Positions 45,871 to 55,542 of a DNA stretch of 64,000 bases are shown here, one piece after another (position 1 is the stretch's first letter; each line of letters opens with the position of its first letter). Source of the stretch: Hyphomicrobiales bacterium (GTDB lineage: Bacteria; Pseudomonadota; Alphaproteobacteria; Rhizobiales; Rhizobiaceae); assembly GCA_900471815.1 (NCBI GenBank), contig UICE01000009.1:62001-126000 (forward strand), written 5' to 3'. Below the pieces are notes generated by a model, which was not told the origin of the DNA, made no database searches, and worked only from the letters and a program-made list of their open reading frames with translations. A program made the position numbers and the translations under genes.

Positions 45871-47336
45871 TGGACAACTCCCTGCGCTGGTGCTTCACCC
45901 TCGCCTGCATTCTGCGTCTGGTTTTCGGTTTTTTTATCGGGCGTGCCCGCTTCCGGCATCAGATAGCTCGTGACTGAACGGCTATCGACGAGATATCGCT
46001 TGGCCACGTCCTGGATATCCTGAACTTTCACCGCCTTTATGCGATCCGGCCACTCTTCGATATCTTTGATGGTTTGGCCCGTAGATAGTGTCGAGCCGTA
46101 AATGCGAGCCATGCCGGTTTGACTGTCTCGCGCGAAAATAACGCTTTTCAAAAAGCGGTTTCTGGCTTTTTCCAGTTCGTCTTCAGTAACGCCATCCTTG
46201 ATAATCCGGGCAACCTGCGCATCGATGCCATTTTCGACATCTTTTAGTGTGGCATCGCCACGGGGCGATCCATAAACGCCAAAACTGCCATCATCGAGCG
46301 AAGAGCCCTGATAATATGCGCCAGCGCTCGCCGCTGAACCATCCTTGACCACCAGTGTCTGGTAGATACGGCTGCGCGCAGAGCCACCAAGAATTTCGCT
46401 GAGCAAATCAAGTGCCTCTGCTTCGCCGGGTTTTGCATTGGTATAGGACGGGGCAAGCCACATCTTCTGGAAGCTGGGTTGAGAAACACGCGGGTCGGCC
46501 AGCGAAACCGTACGTTTGGTATTCTGTTCAGGTTCCTGCGGACGCTCGCGCTTGCCGGGCTCTGCCCGCCGTGGAACCTTGCCATAGGTCTTTTCCGCAA
46601 GTGCCTTAACGGTAGCGCTGTCTACGTCACCAGATACAACAAGCGTCGCGTTATTGGGTGTGTAATATTTTTGATAGAAGGCCAGAGCATCTGTCAGATT
46701 GAGCTTCTCCATCTCATGCAGCCAGCCGATTACCGGCATCCGATATGGATGGTTCTGATAAAGCGTGGCATTCACTTCTTCCGAGAGCAATGAAGACGGA
46801 TTGCTATCAACGCGCGATCGGCGCTCTTCCAGAACGACATCCCGTTCCGTCTTGACCACTTCATCGTTCAGGATGAGATTTTCCATCCGGTCAGCTTCAT
46901 AGGTCATAGCCATTTCCAGCGCCTGTGGAGCGAGCTGCTGGTAGAAGGCCGTATAATCGTAGGATGTGAACGCGTTTTCCTGTCCGCCAATCTCGGCAAC
47001 CTTGCGCGAGAACTCACCGGCCGGATAGGTCTTGGTCGCCTTGAACATCAAATGCTCGAAGAAGTGGGCAATGCCAGATTTTCCGGGCTCCTCGTCGGCA
47101 GATCCGACATGATACCACAGCATGTGCGTGACAACGGGGGCACGGTGGTCGGGAATAACAACAACTTCCAGCCCATTTTCGAGATGGAACGAGCTGACAT
47201 CATTCTTGATCGAGGCGTTAGCTGCAACCAGTGTTGCAGTCTTTGTTTCCGCTCGCACTGGAAGGGTTGAAAACGAGGCGAAAACGACGCCCGACAAGAC
47301 AAATGCCGCAACAAGGCGGCCTTGAGCAAGAAGCAT
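45867..47336 (-). CDS. M16-family zinc metallopeptidase (catalytic partner)
   Basis: 489 residues with a signal peptide. The inverted zinc motif HFFEHLMFK (HxxEH) is intact, with downstream Glu in the [12 protein letters not shown] region. Family members cleave peptides in a closed chamber formed by two homologous halves. Substrate unknown; mitochondrial processing peptidase and pitrilysin are the distant relatives. The C-terminus is Lys/Glu/Gln rich ([15 protein letters not shown]). Confidence 0.9.
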   Translation of the reverse strand: MLLAQGRLVAAFVLSGVVFASFSTLPVRAETKTATLVAANASIKNDVSSFHLENGLEVVVIPDHRAPVVTHMLWYHVGSADEEPGKSGIAHFFEHLMFKATKTYPAGEFSRKVAEIGGQENAFTSYDYTAFYQQLAPQALEMAMTYEADRMENLILNDEVVKTERDVVLEERRSRVDSNPSSLLSEEVNATLYQNHPYRMPVIGWLHEMEKLNLTDALAFYQKYYTPNNATLVVSGDVDSATVKALAEKTYGKVPRRAEPGKRERPQEPEQNTKRTVSLADPRVSQPSFQKMWLAPSYTNAKPGEAEALDLLSEILGGSARSRIYQTLVVKDGSAASAGAYYQGSSLDDGSFGVYGSPRGDATLKDVENGIDAQVARIIKDGVTEDELEKARNRFLKSVIFARDSQTGMARIYGSTLSTGQTIKDIEEWPDRIKAVKVQDIQDVAKRYLVDSRSVTSYLMPEAGTPDKKTENQTQNAGEGEAPAQGVVQ

Positions 47337-47391
47337 TCAGATCAATCCAATTCTGTTTTGCAGACACTGCAATGATGGACTTCCCAAGCTA

Positions 47392-47949
47392 TTACGACTT
47401 CAATGTGACAAGCCTTATGATTGTTCCGCCGTAAGAACGCTCTTCGATGATTTCAAAGCGGGCGTCAAAAGCAATGACAGCTTCAGCTTCTTCTTCGAGG
47501 ATCAGCAATGCGTCCGGCTTTAACCACCCGCCATCAAGAGCGGCCTTGAATGCACGCTCGCCCAAACCTTTGCCATAGGGCGGATCAGCAAAGACCAGGT
47601 CAAAGGGCTCGACATTGCCTGCATCGCCAAGCTTGGTTGCATCACGGCTGAACACTTTGGTGTTTCCGTTGAGTCCAAACGCCTCAATATTCGTGCGAAT
47701 CAAACCACGCCCTTGCGCAGATTCTTCAATGAAGATTCCATAGCGTGCGCCGCGAGACATAGCCTCCAGTCCCAAAGCGCCTGTGCCGGCAAATAGGTCG
47801 AGCACACGCGTGGACTCGAACTTTTCCGGGTAGTTATGCGCCAGTACATTGAAAAGGCTTTCACGCGTCCGGTCCGTTGTCGGCCGGATCGCGTTTGTTT
47901 CTGGGGTCGCCAAGCTGCGTCCGCGAAATTTTCCGCCAACAATCCGCAT
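47392..47949 (-). CDS. rsmD: 16S rRNA (guanine(966)-N2)-methyltransferase
   Basis: 185 residues. Starts MRIVGGKFRGRSLATP, typical of RsmD; the SAM motif is DLFAGTGALGLEAMSRGA and the catalytic tetrad is DPPYGKG. Methylates G966 of helix 31 in the 30S subunit. It begins 8 bases after the rluB-family gene stop, a common alphaproteobacterial pair. Confidence 0.95.
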   Translation of the reverse strand: MRIVGGKFRGRSLATPETNAIRPTTDRTRESLFNVLAHNYPEKFESTRVLDLFAGTGALGLEAMSRGARYGIFIEESAQGRGLIRTNIEAFGLNGNTKVFSRDATKLGDAGNVEPFDLVFADPPYGKGLGERAFKAALDGGWLKPDALLILEEEAEAVIAFDARFEIIEERSYGGTIIRLVTLKS

Positions 47950-47957
47950 GTGAGGCC

Positions 47958-49829
47958 TTAGCTTTTAGGCTTGCCGCCGCGTGGTGGCCTGCTTCCGCCA
48001 CCAGGGCCGCTACGCGGTGCACCCCTGGGTGCGGCTTTCGGTCCACCATAGGGGCGGTCGCCGCTGCGGCCATCCTGCCTGCCGGGCGCGCGCGTTGGCT
48101 TGCCGCTTGCACCATAGGGGCGTTCCGAGCGGTTTGGACGGTCACCTTGTGCCGGCGCGTCGCCGCGTGCTTCACGTTCCTTGAGTTCCGCACGCTCGCG
48201 CTTACCAACCCGTGGAGGACGCGGCGCATTGCGGGAACCTTCAGGGCGATCCGAACCGAATGAACGCTTTGGCCGTTCAGCATTGTCGCCGCCTTCACGC
48301 GGTGGGCGCGGAGAATAGCTGCGCGGCTTGTCGCCGGAATATCCCCCCGGCGCACGAGCACCTGACCTTTCCCGGTCTTCCCGAGGACGATCCGAGGCTG
48401 GACGATCAGCGCCCCGAGCTGGCCGGCTCGCGCCTTCGCCAGCACGCGCCGGTCTTTCCGACCTTGCGCTTTCCGAGCGATTTCTCGCTTCACGCGATTC
48501 TACCGCCTTTGCCCTCGCACTGCCCATGGGACGGGCACCCGGAGCCATCCACACATTCGCTGAACGCGAACTGCGCGGTGCCATAGCCTCGTCTTCCTTG
48601 CGCTCCCGATCCGCTTTCGAGCTAATGCCGCGCGGCTTCTGATCGTTGTCACGAGCCGCGCGAGCTGGGCGCTCTTCGCGTGGTCCACGTGCAGGCCGTT
48701 CGTCACGACCGGTTCGCGGTGTGGCTGGGCGGTCAGTACGATCTGTCGACCAGCGGGAAAGGTTTTCTTCGCGCTGTTCATCCTTGGATTTACGAGGCGC
48801 GCGTCGTTTTTCTACCGGTGCGCTGGAAATCCACTCCGAGCGGCGTGCCGGAGCCGGACGTTCGACGGGCTGCTGAACAGCTTCGCCTTTCACGGCATCA
48901 TTCGAGAATACATTGATGATCGGCGCATCAAAATCAGCGCCGGATTCTTCGATCAGGCGTTCACCAAGCTGGTCGCGAAGCGTGCGGCCATTCATTTCGC
49001 GAACAGAACCTTCCGGCAAATCGCTCAACTGGAATGGACCATAGGAAATACGAATGAGCCGATTAACAGACAGACCCAACGCACCCAGGACGTTCTTGAC
49101 TTCGCGGTTCTTGCCCTCACGAAGCCCCATCATGATCCAGACGTTAGAGCCCTGCTCACGTTCCAGATGGGCCTCAATTGCACCATAAAAGACGCCGTCA
49201 ACGGCAATGCCATCCTTCAATGTATCAAGCTTTTCCTGGGTGACACTGCCATGAGCCCGAACGCGGTAACGGCGAAGCCAACCCGTAGAAGGCAATTCCA
49301 AAGCACGCGACAAGCCACCGTCATTCGTGAGCAAAAGCAGCCCTTCGGTGTTGATGTCGAGACGGCCAACGGACAAAACGCGCGGCATATCTTTCGGCAA
49401 GGATTCGAAAACGGTCTGTCGGCCTTCGGGATCGCGATTGGTCGTCACAAGACCAGCTGGCTTGTGGTAAAGCCACAAGCGCGTCCGCTCTTTTTCAGGC
49501 AATGGTTTTCCATCAACCTCGATGCGATCACTGCGCATGACGTTGATAGCGGGACTGGAAAGTCGCTTGCCATTGACGGAAACACGGCCCGCCGCAATCA
49601 TCGTTTCGGCTTCGCGGCGGGATGCTATTCCCGCGCGTGCCAAACGCTTGGCTATGCGCTCGCCCTCTTCGGGCAGCGCTTCTTCTTTACGCGGTTCAAA
49701 ACCGCGCTTTGCCGGAGCAGCATTGTCGAACTTGCGGGGTCCTTTGGGACCATCATTACCGCGCTTGTCGAAACTGCGCTTTTCAAAGGGGCGTTTGCCG
49801 CCCTTGCCGTCATCATTTGAGCTTGTCAT
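47958..49829 (-). CDS. rluB: RluB/RsuA-family rRNA pseudouridine synthase with long basic tail
   Basis: 623 residues. Residues 1-55 are charged and disordered; an S4 RNA-binding domain lies at about 57-105 ([21 protein letters not shown]); the synthase domain has catalytic Asp158 in [17 protein letters not shown]. From about residue 320 to the end is a 300-residue tail rich in Arg, Pro, Gly, Ser and Glu, with many RPAR, RSER and RPPR repeats ending [10 protein letters not shown]. Family members modify U2605 of 23S rRNA (RluB); RluE/RsuA specificity cannot be excluded. Core length normal, tail much longer than in E. coli (291 aa). Confidence 0.9.
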   Translation of the reverse strand: MTSSNDDGKGGKRPFEKRSFDKRGNDGPKGPRKFDNAAPAKRGFEPRKEEALPEEGERIAKRLARAGIASRREAETMIAAGRVSVNGKRLSSPAINVMRSDRIEVDGKPLPEKERTRLWLYHKPAGLVTTNRDPEGRQTVFESLPKDMPRVLSVGRLDINTEGLLLLTNDGGLSRALELPSTGWLRRYRVRAHGSVTQEKLDTLKDGIAVDGVFYGAIEAHLEREQGSNVWIMMGLREGKNREVKNVLGALGLSVNRLIRISYGPFQLSDLPEGSVREMNGRTLRDQLGERLIEESGADFDAPIINVFSNDAVKGEAVQQPVERPAPARRSEWISSAPVEKRRAPRKSKDEQREENLSRWSTDRTDRPATPRTGRDERPARGPREERPARAARDNDQKPRGISSKADRERKEDEAMAPRSSRSANVWMAPGARPMGSARAKAVESREARNRSESARSERPARAGEGASRPARGADRPASDRPREDRERSGARAPGGYSGDKPRSYSPRPPREGGDNAERPKRSFGSDRPEGSRNAPRPPRVGKRERAELKEREARGDAPAQGDRPNRSERPYGASGKPTRAPGRQDGRSGDRPYGGPKAAPRGAPRSGPGGGSRPPRGGKPKS

Positions 49830-49907
49830 GGAATGTTTGCCTTTCAGCAGGGCTCACTACCAGCTATGGAGTGTGCTTGCGAGTAAATTCTGGATGATGA
49901 GCCGCCC

Positions 49908-50360
49908 GTGAACCAAAAAACTGATCCTATGAGCCTGGCTTTGGCACAAGCACACGCGGCAGCGGCCCGAGGAGAGGTACCAATTGGAGCTGTCCTGGTC
50001 AAAGACGGAGCCATTATTTCGGCAGCTGGCAACCGGACCCGAGAGCTTAATGACCCGACTGCACATGCTGAAATTCTGGTTATTCGGGAAGCTTGCCAGA
50101 TCCTTGCAGATGAGCGCCTGACCGGATGCGATCTCTTCGTTACCCTTGAGCCTTGCACCATGTGCGCTGCCGCAGTTTCCTTTGCTCGAATTCGCCGACT
50201 TTATTATGGCGCACAGGATATAAAAGGTGGCGGCGTCGAAAACGGGGCTCGCTTCTTCACGCAACCAACCTGCCATCACGCCCCGGAAGTCTATTCTGGT
50301 TTTGGCGAAGCCGAGTCAGAAGCTCTGCTAAAAGAGTTTTTCAAGGCAAAGCGGCTCTAG
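49908..50360 (+). CDS. tadA: tRNA adenosine(34) deaminase
   Basis: 150 residues from GTG 49908 (ATG at 49929 is an alternative). The zinc site is HAEILVIRE and PCTMCAAA, with VPIGAVLVKDG ahead. It converts A34 of tRNA-Arg(ACG) to inosine and is essential in most bacteria. It is divergent from the rluB-family gene. Confidence 0.93.
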   Translation: MNQKTDPMSLALAQAHAAAARGEVPIGAVLVKDGAIISAAGNRTRELNDPTAHAEILVIREACQILADERLTGCDLFVTLEPCTMCAAAVSFARIRRLYYGAQDIKGGGVENGARFFTQPTCHHAPEVYSGFGEAESEALLKEFFKAKRL

Positions 50361-50365
50361 TGCCG

Positions 50366-51349
50366 TTAATCGCTGCGTATTCTTGCCGAAAAATCAGGTG
50401 ACGTGTCTGCATTTATCGCGCGCTGATTGATCAAGGCAGACTTTTCCACCTCACTTAAAGGCTTCTGATTATCTATCGCGCCAAGATCATAAAGATAGCT
50501 TGGCAGATAACCGGAGAAAATGACCCGATAATCAATGGGAATATCCGGCGTGATGGCTCGTATCATATCAAAAATAACCGTCGTGCAATTCGCGGTGACG
50601 GTATTGTAGAAGCTGGCTTTTTCCGCCAGGCGATTGGCATTGTCGACATAGGACAGGAACAATGCCTGGCGCATCTCCGGCTTCATATTGATGCGATAAC
50701 GATACACATCTTCCTTGCGTATATTGGTGCGCAACCGAACGATATCGCGTTCGTCGGCTGCGATCATTGCCAGTTCAAATTCTTTGAAAAAACCGCCGAT
50801 CTCAGAAAACGCTTCGTGCCGCTCCTTCCGGATTTCAGCAGAAAAGACAACATGCTCGCCATTCTTAAAGCCGAAACTGACAAGCGTATGCGCGATGGCG
50901 GGATTGGACCAATAGGAAAGGAATACATCGACCGATGCCAGATCTTCCATATTATACGTGCGCACTTCCCAGCGCGGCGTGAAATCCTCGCGCGTTCTCC
51001 ATTCGAAGTTGCGCACATTGGACAAGGTGACCTGATTGCCTGACAAAGTTCCGGTGACCGTCTGTGCAACATCGTCAGCCCAGATGCGCGTGAGCGATGG
51101 TGTAATCGTGCTCCACCAATAGAGCAGTCCAAGCAATATTGGCACAAGAACGATCAATGCCCTAAATGACCGGCCCTTTATTTCCAGCCAAAGCACGGAA
51201 AAGGCAATCGCTATCCAGACTGTAAGACAGCCGATGGTGCCGAAAACGCCAAAGGGAAGCTGATACCAAAGGGCAAATCCGCCCCATATAAAAACCAGAA
51301 CCGAAACAGGGACGAGGATAATCCGTCCGATCAATCTTAAAATGAACAA
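50366..51349 (-). CDS. DUF4105 membrane protein
   Basis: 327 residues from TTG at 51349, chosen because AGGA lies about 9 bases upstream and a stress-type promoter would start transcription near 51377; a longer frame back to a GTG at 51436 would begin before that start. Two to three N-terminal hydrophobic helices are followed by a periplasmic DUF4105 domain (NCTTVIFDMIRAI; WWSTITPSLTRIW; YNMEDLASVDVFLSYW), which belongs to the NlpC/P60-like papain fold, with the Cys in NCTT as probable nucleophile. Substrate unknown. It follows the lipoprotein gene at 135 bases. Confidence 0.8.
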   Translation of the reverse strand: MFILRLIGRIILVPVSVLVFIWGGFALWYQLPFGVFGTIGCLTVWIAIAFSVLWLEIKGRSFRALIVLVPILLGLLYWWSTITPSLTRIWADDVAQTVTGTLSGNQVTLSNVRNFEWRTREDFTPRWEVRTYNMEDLASVDVFLSYWSNPAIAHTLVSFGFKNGEHVVFSAEIRKERHEAFSEIGGFFKEFELAMIAADERDIVRLRTNIRKEDVYRYRINMKPEMRQALFLSYVDNANRLAEKASFYNTVTANCTTVIFDMIRAITPDIPIDYRVIFSGYLPSYLYDLGAIDNQKPLSEVEKSALINQRAINADTSPDFSARIRSD

Positions 51350-51382
51350 TTGGGAGAATCCTCGACTGGCGTAGGTTAACTT

Positions 51383-51407
51383 AACGAAACGCAAGCATAT
51401 CTGTTCC
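51383..51407 (-). promoter_or_regulatory. EcfG-type promoter match before the DUF4105 gene
   Basis: On the minus strand GGAAC (51403-51407) and CGTT (51383-51386) are exactly 16 bases apart. Predicted start near 51377, 28 nt before the TTG at 51349. Confidence 0.55.
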
Positions 51408-51483
51408 CAAACTTTCGGAACAGATTGCGGAAACACGCTTTAAGCGGCAACCATTACGACAGGTAAGGAGCAGTAATTCTGGA

Positions 51484-52164
51484 TCAGTTCCAGGGAATCA
51501 AGTTTTTGAAGCTGAAGCCCTTGTCCTTCCGGGCTGCAGCTTTCCGCTCACGTTCTTTCTTGACCTCGTCTTTGCCAAGATCATCCGTGGCAGCAGTCGG
51601 TGCGGGCGCCCTATATTCCAACGGTGGTTCGCTCAAATATCTGCGTGTGGTCGGTGAGCCAGCCGTTGAGGCGAGCTTGCGCGCACGAAACTCGCTGCTC
51701 TGATCGGTTTGCGGCGAGCCAGCGGGCACAACCTTCGGTGCCTTATCATTGTAAACGCCATACTCATCCCATTTTGACGACTTGGTAGCGGCAGGAATAT
51801 CGTTTTCAACTTCCGGAACAAAATTCGGGTTGTTCTGGTTGGCAGTTGCGGTATCGCGAATGCGCTTGCGCCGCTGTTCTGGCGATTCTGGCCAGTTGGC
51901 GCTGTTTTCAGATACAACATTGCCCTGCGGCTGCGGCAACTGGGCGTTTGCAGAAGCGCCAGCAGGTGGACGAACAAGCTCCGGCCTTGGATTATACGCG
52001 ATCGTATTTTTCTTTTTACTGAACGAAGCAATGTTTGATACGTCGTCAAGCAATTGCGCACCGGACGTTTTGTCGGTGCCATAGGTGGGCGATGTGCTGC
52101 AGCCAGCTATTGCCAGCGATGCAAACAATGCACTTAGAACCGTGATGCGTCCGTTCAAATTCAT
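51484..52164 (-). CDS. Hypothetical lipoprotein, low-complexity
   Basis: 226 residues from the ATG at 52164; upstream in-frame codons do not encode a signal. The N-terminus ends in a lipobox LAIAGC, then the mature chain is Asn/Pro/Ser-rich with short conserved parts (NTIAYNPRPELVRPPAG, NWPESPEQRRKRIRD, KWDEYGVYNDKAPKVVP) and a basic end RKAAARKDKGFSFKNLIPWN. No named domain; possibly an outer-membrane or periplasmic scaffold. It lies in the place where lspA often follows ileS in other bacteria; it is not lspA. Confidence 0.72.
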   Translation of the reverse strand: MNLNGRITVLSALFASLAIAGCSTSPTYGTDKTSGAQLLDDVSNIASFSKKKNTIAYNPRPELVRPPAGASANAQLPQPQGNVVSENSANWPESPEQRRKRIRDTATANQNNPNFVPEVENDIPAATKSSKWDEYGVYNDKAPKVVPAGSPQTDQSSEFRARKLASTAGSPTTRRYLSEPPLEYRAPAPTAATDDLGKDEVKKERERKAAARKDKGFSFKNLIPWN

Positions 52165-52311
52165 ACTCGCCACTTCCACCCAAGCCTGAGCACTGATGCC
52201 CGCCAAAAATACGCTTGATCTATGCCCTGCCTCTAAATTCAGGCAACTCAATGGCAAGCCTTTTACATGAGGCCTGTAGCATTAAGCAAGTCGAGGCTCT
52301 TTCTTGTTAAT

Positions 52312-52349
52312 AAATCCGCGGATTATCTCAAGGGATAACCCGCAGATTT
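52312..52349 (-). terminator. Terminator after ileS
   Basis: On the minus strand AAATCTGCGGGTTATC pairs with GATAATCCGCGGATTT (16 bp with two G-U pairs) around a 6-base loop, followed by ATTAAC. It begins 4 bases past the ileS stop. Confidence 0.7.
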
Positions 52350-52352
52350 GAT

Positions 52353-55271
52353 TCAGGCATCAAGTTTTCCCAACTTCGCCAGTTCATGTAGCGCCGCTGC
52401 ATCCCGCGCCGATACATCAGGATAGGCCGGATCTGATCCAACATCATGTGTGTATCGCCATGACCGTGCGCATTTTGTGCCGGTTGCCCGTTGCGATACG
52501 ACCGCAACGCCTTTGACGTCATCAGCAACAAAGGCATCTGCTGGCGCTGCTCCGTCCGTGATGGTTATGGCACTGGTGATGCATATCTCGGCCATATCAA
52601 GACCCTTCACCGCTTCGAACAATTCAGAATCGTTGACGAAAACCAGCGGGGCAGCCTCAAGTGATGAACCCAACGTCTTCTTGGCGCGCTCCAACTCCAG
52701 CGCACCCGTAACTACGCGGCGAACATCGCGCACCTTGCGCCACTTTGCGGCCAGCGCTTCGTTCTTCCACTCTTTTGGCGTGTCCCTGAACTGCTCCAGA
52801 TGAACAGAAACGGCATTCTTGTGCAGATCAAGCCATGCTTCCTCCGTTGTAAATGGCAGCATGGGAGCCAGCCAAGTCACGATACGGTCGAACAGATGCC
52901 TGACAACTTGCAGTGCAGCTTTCCGCTTGATGCTGGAAGGCGCATCGCAATAGAGTGCGTCTTTGCGGATATCGAAATAGAATGCTGACAATTCCACAGT
53001 GAGGAAATCGATCAATGCGCGCGTGATCCGCTTGAATTCGAAGGCATCATAGCCCGAACGCACAAGTTCATCGAGTTCCGCGAGTCGATGCAGCATTAGC
53101 TGCTCGAGTTCTGGCATATCCGCATAGGCAACTTCATCGCCTTCGTCATGAGCCAAAGTCCCTAGCATCCAACGGATCGTATTACGCAGCTTGCGGTATG
53201 AGTCGATATTTGTCTGGATGATGTTTTTACCCAGACGTTGATCTTCCCAATAATCGGTTGTCATGACCCAAAGGCGAAGGATGTCTGCCCCAGAATCCTT
53301 GATGACATCCTGCGGCGTGACAGTATTGCCGAGCGACTTCGACATCTTGCGCCCCTCTTCATCCATGGTGAAGCCATGGGTGACAAGAGTATTATATGGA
53401 GCGCGTCCGCGTGTGCCGCAGCTTTCAAGCAAAGACGAATGGAACCAGCCGCGATGTTGATCGGAACCTTCGAGGTAAACATCCGCTGGCCATTTCAGAT
53501 CAGGGCGATCCTCGAGAGTGAAGACATGGGTCGAGCCTGAATCAAACCAGACGTCGAGAATATCGCGTACTTGTACCCAGGGTTCATTGGCTTTTTCGCC
53601 AAGGAACCGCTCACGGGCACTTTCGGCAAACCAGGCGTCAGCGCCTTCCTGCTCAAAGGCCTCAAGAATGCGGGCGTTGACCGCTTCATCCTTCAAGACA
53701 TTGCCATCTTCGTCGGCAAAAACGCAGATTGGCACGCCCCAGGCGCGTTGGCGCGAAAGCACCCAATCGGGACGGTCCTCAATCATTGCACGCAAGCGGT
53801 TTTGCCCACCAGCAGGGACGAAACGTGTCTCGTCGATGGCGGCAAGAGCGCGCGAACGCAATGTCGTCTGATCGCCAAGATCTTTGTCCATATAGACAAA
53901 CCATTGCGGCGTATTGCGGAAAATGACCGGCTTTTTCGAACGCCACGAATGCGGATAAGAGTGTTTGATACGACCGCGTGCAAACAGCATGCCGCGATTG
54001 ATCAGCTCTTCAATAACAGCCTTGTTGGCATCGCCCTTCTTGCCATTATCGTCGATGACGCGCGCGGCACCTCCTTCACGGTCCGGCCCAAATCCCGGTG
54101 CATCCTTGGTGTAGTAACCCGCATCATCAACGGTGAAGGGGATTGCCGAGGAAATACCGCGTGCTTCAAGATCGCTGCGGGCATCCATCCACGCATCGAA
54201 ATCCTCACGACCATGGCCGGGCGCTGTATGGACGAAGCCTGTCCCTGCATCGTCGGTTACGTGATCCCCGCCAAGCATCGGCACTGCAAATTCATAACCA
54301 CCGCCAAAACCTTTGAACGGGTGGGAGAGAGCGATGCCTGCAAACTCATCGGCTGTTATGGCTCTGATACGCTTGAAAGTCAGCTTGGCTTTCGTGGCCG
54401 AATCTTCCGCCAACGCATCTGCAAAAATCAACATCTCGCCCGGACGCGGGCCGAAATCATTCTCTGCCGTTTCAACCTCGTAAAGTCCGTAGGCTACGCG
54501 AGGTGAGTAGTTGACCGCCCTATTTCCAGGAATGGTCCAAGGGGTCGTCGTCCAGATGACGACATAGGCCGATGCGAGATCACCTTCGCCATTGACGATC
54601 GGAAACTTGACCCAGATCGTATCGCTTTCAACGTCGGCATATTCCACTTCGGCCTCGGCCAAAGCGGTGCGCTCAACAACCGACCACATGACAGGCTTGG
54701 AACCGCGATAGAGCTGGTCCGACATGGCGAACTTCAGGAGTTCCCCAGCAATGCGGCTTTCTGCATGAAATGCCATCGTTGTGTAGGGATTTTCGAAATC
54801 GCCTTCGATACCAAGCCGTTTGAACTCGGCAGATTGGACCTTGATCCAGTTGGCGGCAAATTCGCGGCATTCCTTGCGGAACTCGTTGATCGGCACCTGA
54901 TCCTTGTCTTTGCCTTTGGCGCGGTACTGTTCCTCGATCTTCCATTCGATTGGCAGACCGTGGCAATCCCAACCCGGGACATAATTGGAATTGTAACCGC
55001 GCATCTGGAAGGAGCGCGTGATGACGTCCTTGAGAATTTTGTTCAGTGCATGGCCGATATGGATATTGCCATTGGCATAGGGAGGACCGTCATGCAGCAC
55101 ATAAAGCGGACGATCTTTGCCGTCTTCACGCAGCTTCCGATAAAGGTCCATGTCCTGCCAGCGCTGGACGAATTCCGGTTCCTTGGCTGGCAAACCAGCA
55201 CGCATCGGAAAATCCGTCTGCGGCAGATATAGAGTTTTCGAATAGTCGATTGGCTTAGGCGTATCGTTCAT
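52353..55271 (-). CDS. ileS: Isoleucyl-tRNA synthetase
   Basis: 972 residues, class I synthetase. HIGH signature [19 protein letters not shown] near residue 65 and KMSKS in [11 protein letters not shown] near residue 620; the CP1 editing domain holds [14 protein letters not shown]. Charges tRNA-Ile and hydrolyses Val-tRNA-Ile. Upstream lies an isoleucine-rich leader peptide and an attenuator-like set of hairpins. The synthetase belongs to the same minus-strand row as HAD, ribF and mipA; a terminator follows. Confidence 0.98.
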   Translation of the reverse strand: MNDTPKPIDYSKTLYLPQTDFPMRAGLPAKEPEFVQRWQDMDLYRKLREDGKDRPLYVLHDGPPYANGNIHIGHALNKILKDVITRSFQMRGYNSNYVPGWDCHGLPIEWKIEEQYRAKGKDKDQVPINEFRKECREFAANWIKVQSAEFKRLGIEGDFENPYTTMAFHAESRIAGELLKFAMSDQLYRGSKPVMWSVVERTALAEAEVEYADVESDTIWVKFPIVNGEGDLASAYVVIWTTTPWTIPGNRAVNYSPRVAYGLYEVETAENDFGPRPGEMLIFADALAEDSATKAKLTFKRIRAITADEFAGIALSHPFKGFGGGYEFAVPMLGGDHVTDDAGTGFVHTAPGHGREDFDAWMDARSDLEARGISSAIPFTVDDAGYYTKDAPGFGPDREGGAARVIDDNGKKGDANKAVIEELINRGMLFARGRIKHSYPHSWRSKKPVIFRNTPQWFVYMDKDLGDQTTLRSRALAAIDETRFVPAGGQNRLRAMIEDRPDWVLSRQRAWGVPICVFADEDGNVLKDEAVNARILEAFEQEGADAWFAESARERFLGEKANEPWVQVRDILDVWFDSGSTHVFTLEDRPDLKWPADVYLEGSDQHRGWFHSSLLESCGTRGRAPYNTLVTHGFTMDEEGRKMSKSLGNTVTPQDVIKDSGADILRLWVMTTDYWEDQRLGKNIIQTNIDSYRKLRNTIRWMLGTLAHDEGDEVAYADMPELEQLMLHRLAELDELVRSGYDAFEFKRITRALIDFLTVELSAFYFDIRKDALYCDAPSSIKRKAALQVVRHLFDRIVTWLAPMLPFTTEEAWLDLHKNAVSVHLEQFRDTPKEWKNEALAAKWRKVRDVRRVVTGALELERAKKTLGSSLEAAPLVFVNDSELFEAVKGLDMAEICITSAITITDGAAPADAFVADDVKGVAVVSQRATGTKCARSWRYTHDVGSDPAYPDVSARDAAALHELAKLGKLDA

Positions 55272-55329
55272 TTTTCTTGGCTTTTCTTGGGCCCGCGCGT
55301 TATCGCTGCAAGCAAGGATTTGAAGAAAT

Positions 55330-55351
55330 CGAAATAAGGCGCAAAGGCGCC
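55330..55351 (-). terminator. Attenuator terminator hairpin before ileS
   Basis: On the minus strand GGCGC-CUUU-GCGCC (55351 to 55338) forms a 5-bp GC stem, followed directly by UUAUUUCGAUUUCUU. It stops 67 bases before the ileS ATG and would prematurely end ileS transcripts. Confidence 0.55.
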
Positions 55352-55407
55352 GCCCGGACCTTCAACACCACGAAGCAAATAGCTTCAGGTTCAGGTGAAG
55401 GCCGGGC
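55338..55407 (-). promoter_or_regulatory. Candidate ileS transcription attenuator
   Basis: Three pairings are possible on the minus-strand RNA. 1:2 is GCCCGGCCUUCA (55407-55396) with UGAAGG-U-CCGGGC (55364-55352), 12 bp with one bulge, enclosing a GAAGC/GCUUC hairpin. 2:3 is GGUGUUGAAGG (55369-55359) with CCUUUGCGCC (55347-55338), 10 pairs with one bulge and three G-U. 3:4 is the terminator hairpin. 1:2 and 2:3 share region 2, and 2:3 and 3:4 share region 3, so they exclude one another as in ribosome-controlled attenuators. Confidence 0.6.
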
Positions 55408-55465
55408 CAGTAATTCGTATCTGAATCGGTACGGACTTGGGAAAAGCCCCGCAAACGGTTTTCAT
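55391..55465 (-). CDS. ileS leader peptide (24 codons)
   Basis: ATG at 55465, TGA at 55393-55391. The peptide is MKTVCGAFPKSVP, then IQIRI (codons ATT, CAG, ATA, CGA, ATT at 55426-55412), then TGPAFT. Three Ile codons in five lie directly upstream of region 1 of the attenuator, whose left arm overlaps the last codons. No strong Shine-Dalgarno precedes the ATG; an in-frame GTG at 55486 could add seven residues. Expected role: cis-acting sensor of charged tRNA-Ile. Not a stable functional product. Confidence 0.55.
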   Translation of the reverse strand: MKTVCGAFPKSVPIQIRITGPAFT

Positions 55466-55542
55466 GACCGCGCTTTTAGCAACCACGCTCGCGAGAATAA
55501 AGGGGCAGATGCAATAAACTTCGTCTGTATCTGCCATAATGC

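Noticed and set aside
47861-48493. 210-codon second frame in the rluB tail
   Set aside because: Arises because the repetitive Arg/Pro/Gly codons stay open in another frame; no start signal and unlike any protein I know.
55338-55465. T-box riboswitch for ileS
   Set aside because: No specifier-loop stem, no T-box antiterminator bulge sequence; Ile codons lie in a translated frame, which favours ribosome attenuation.
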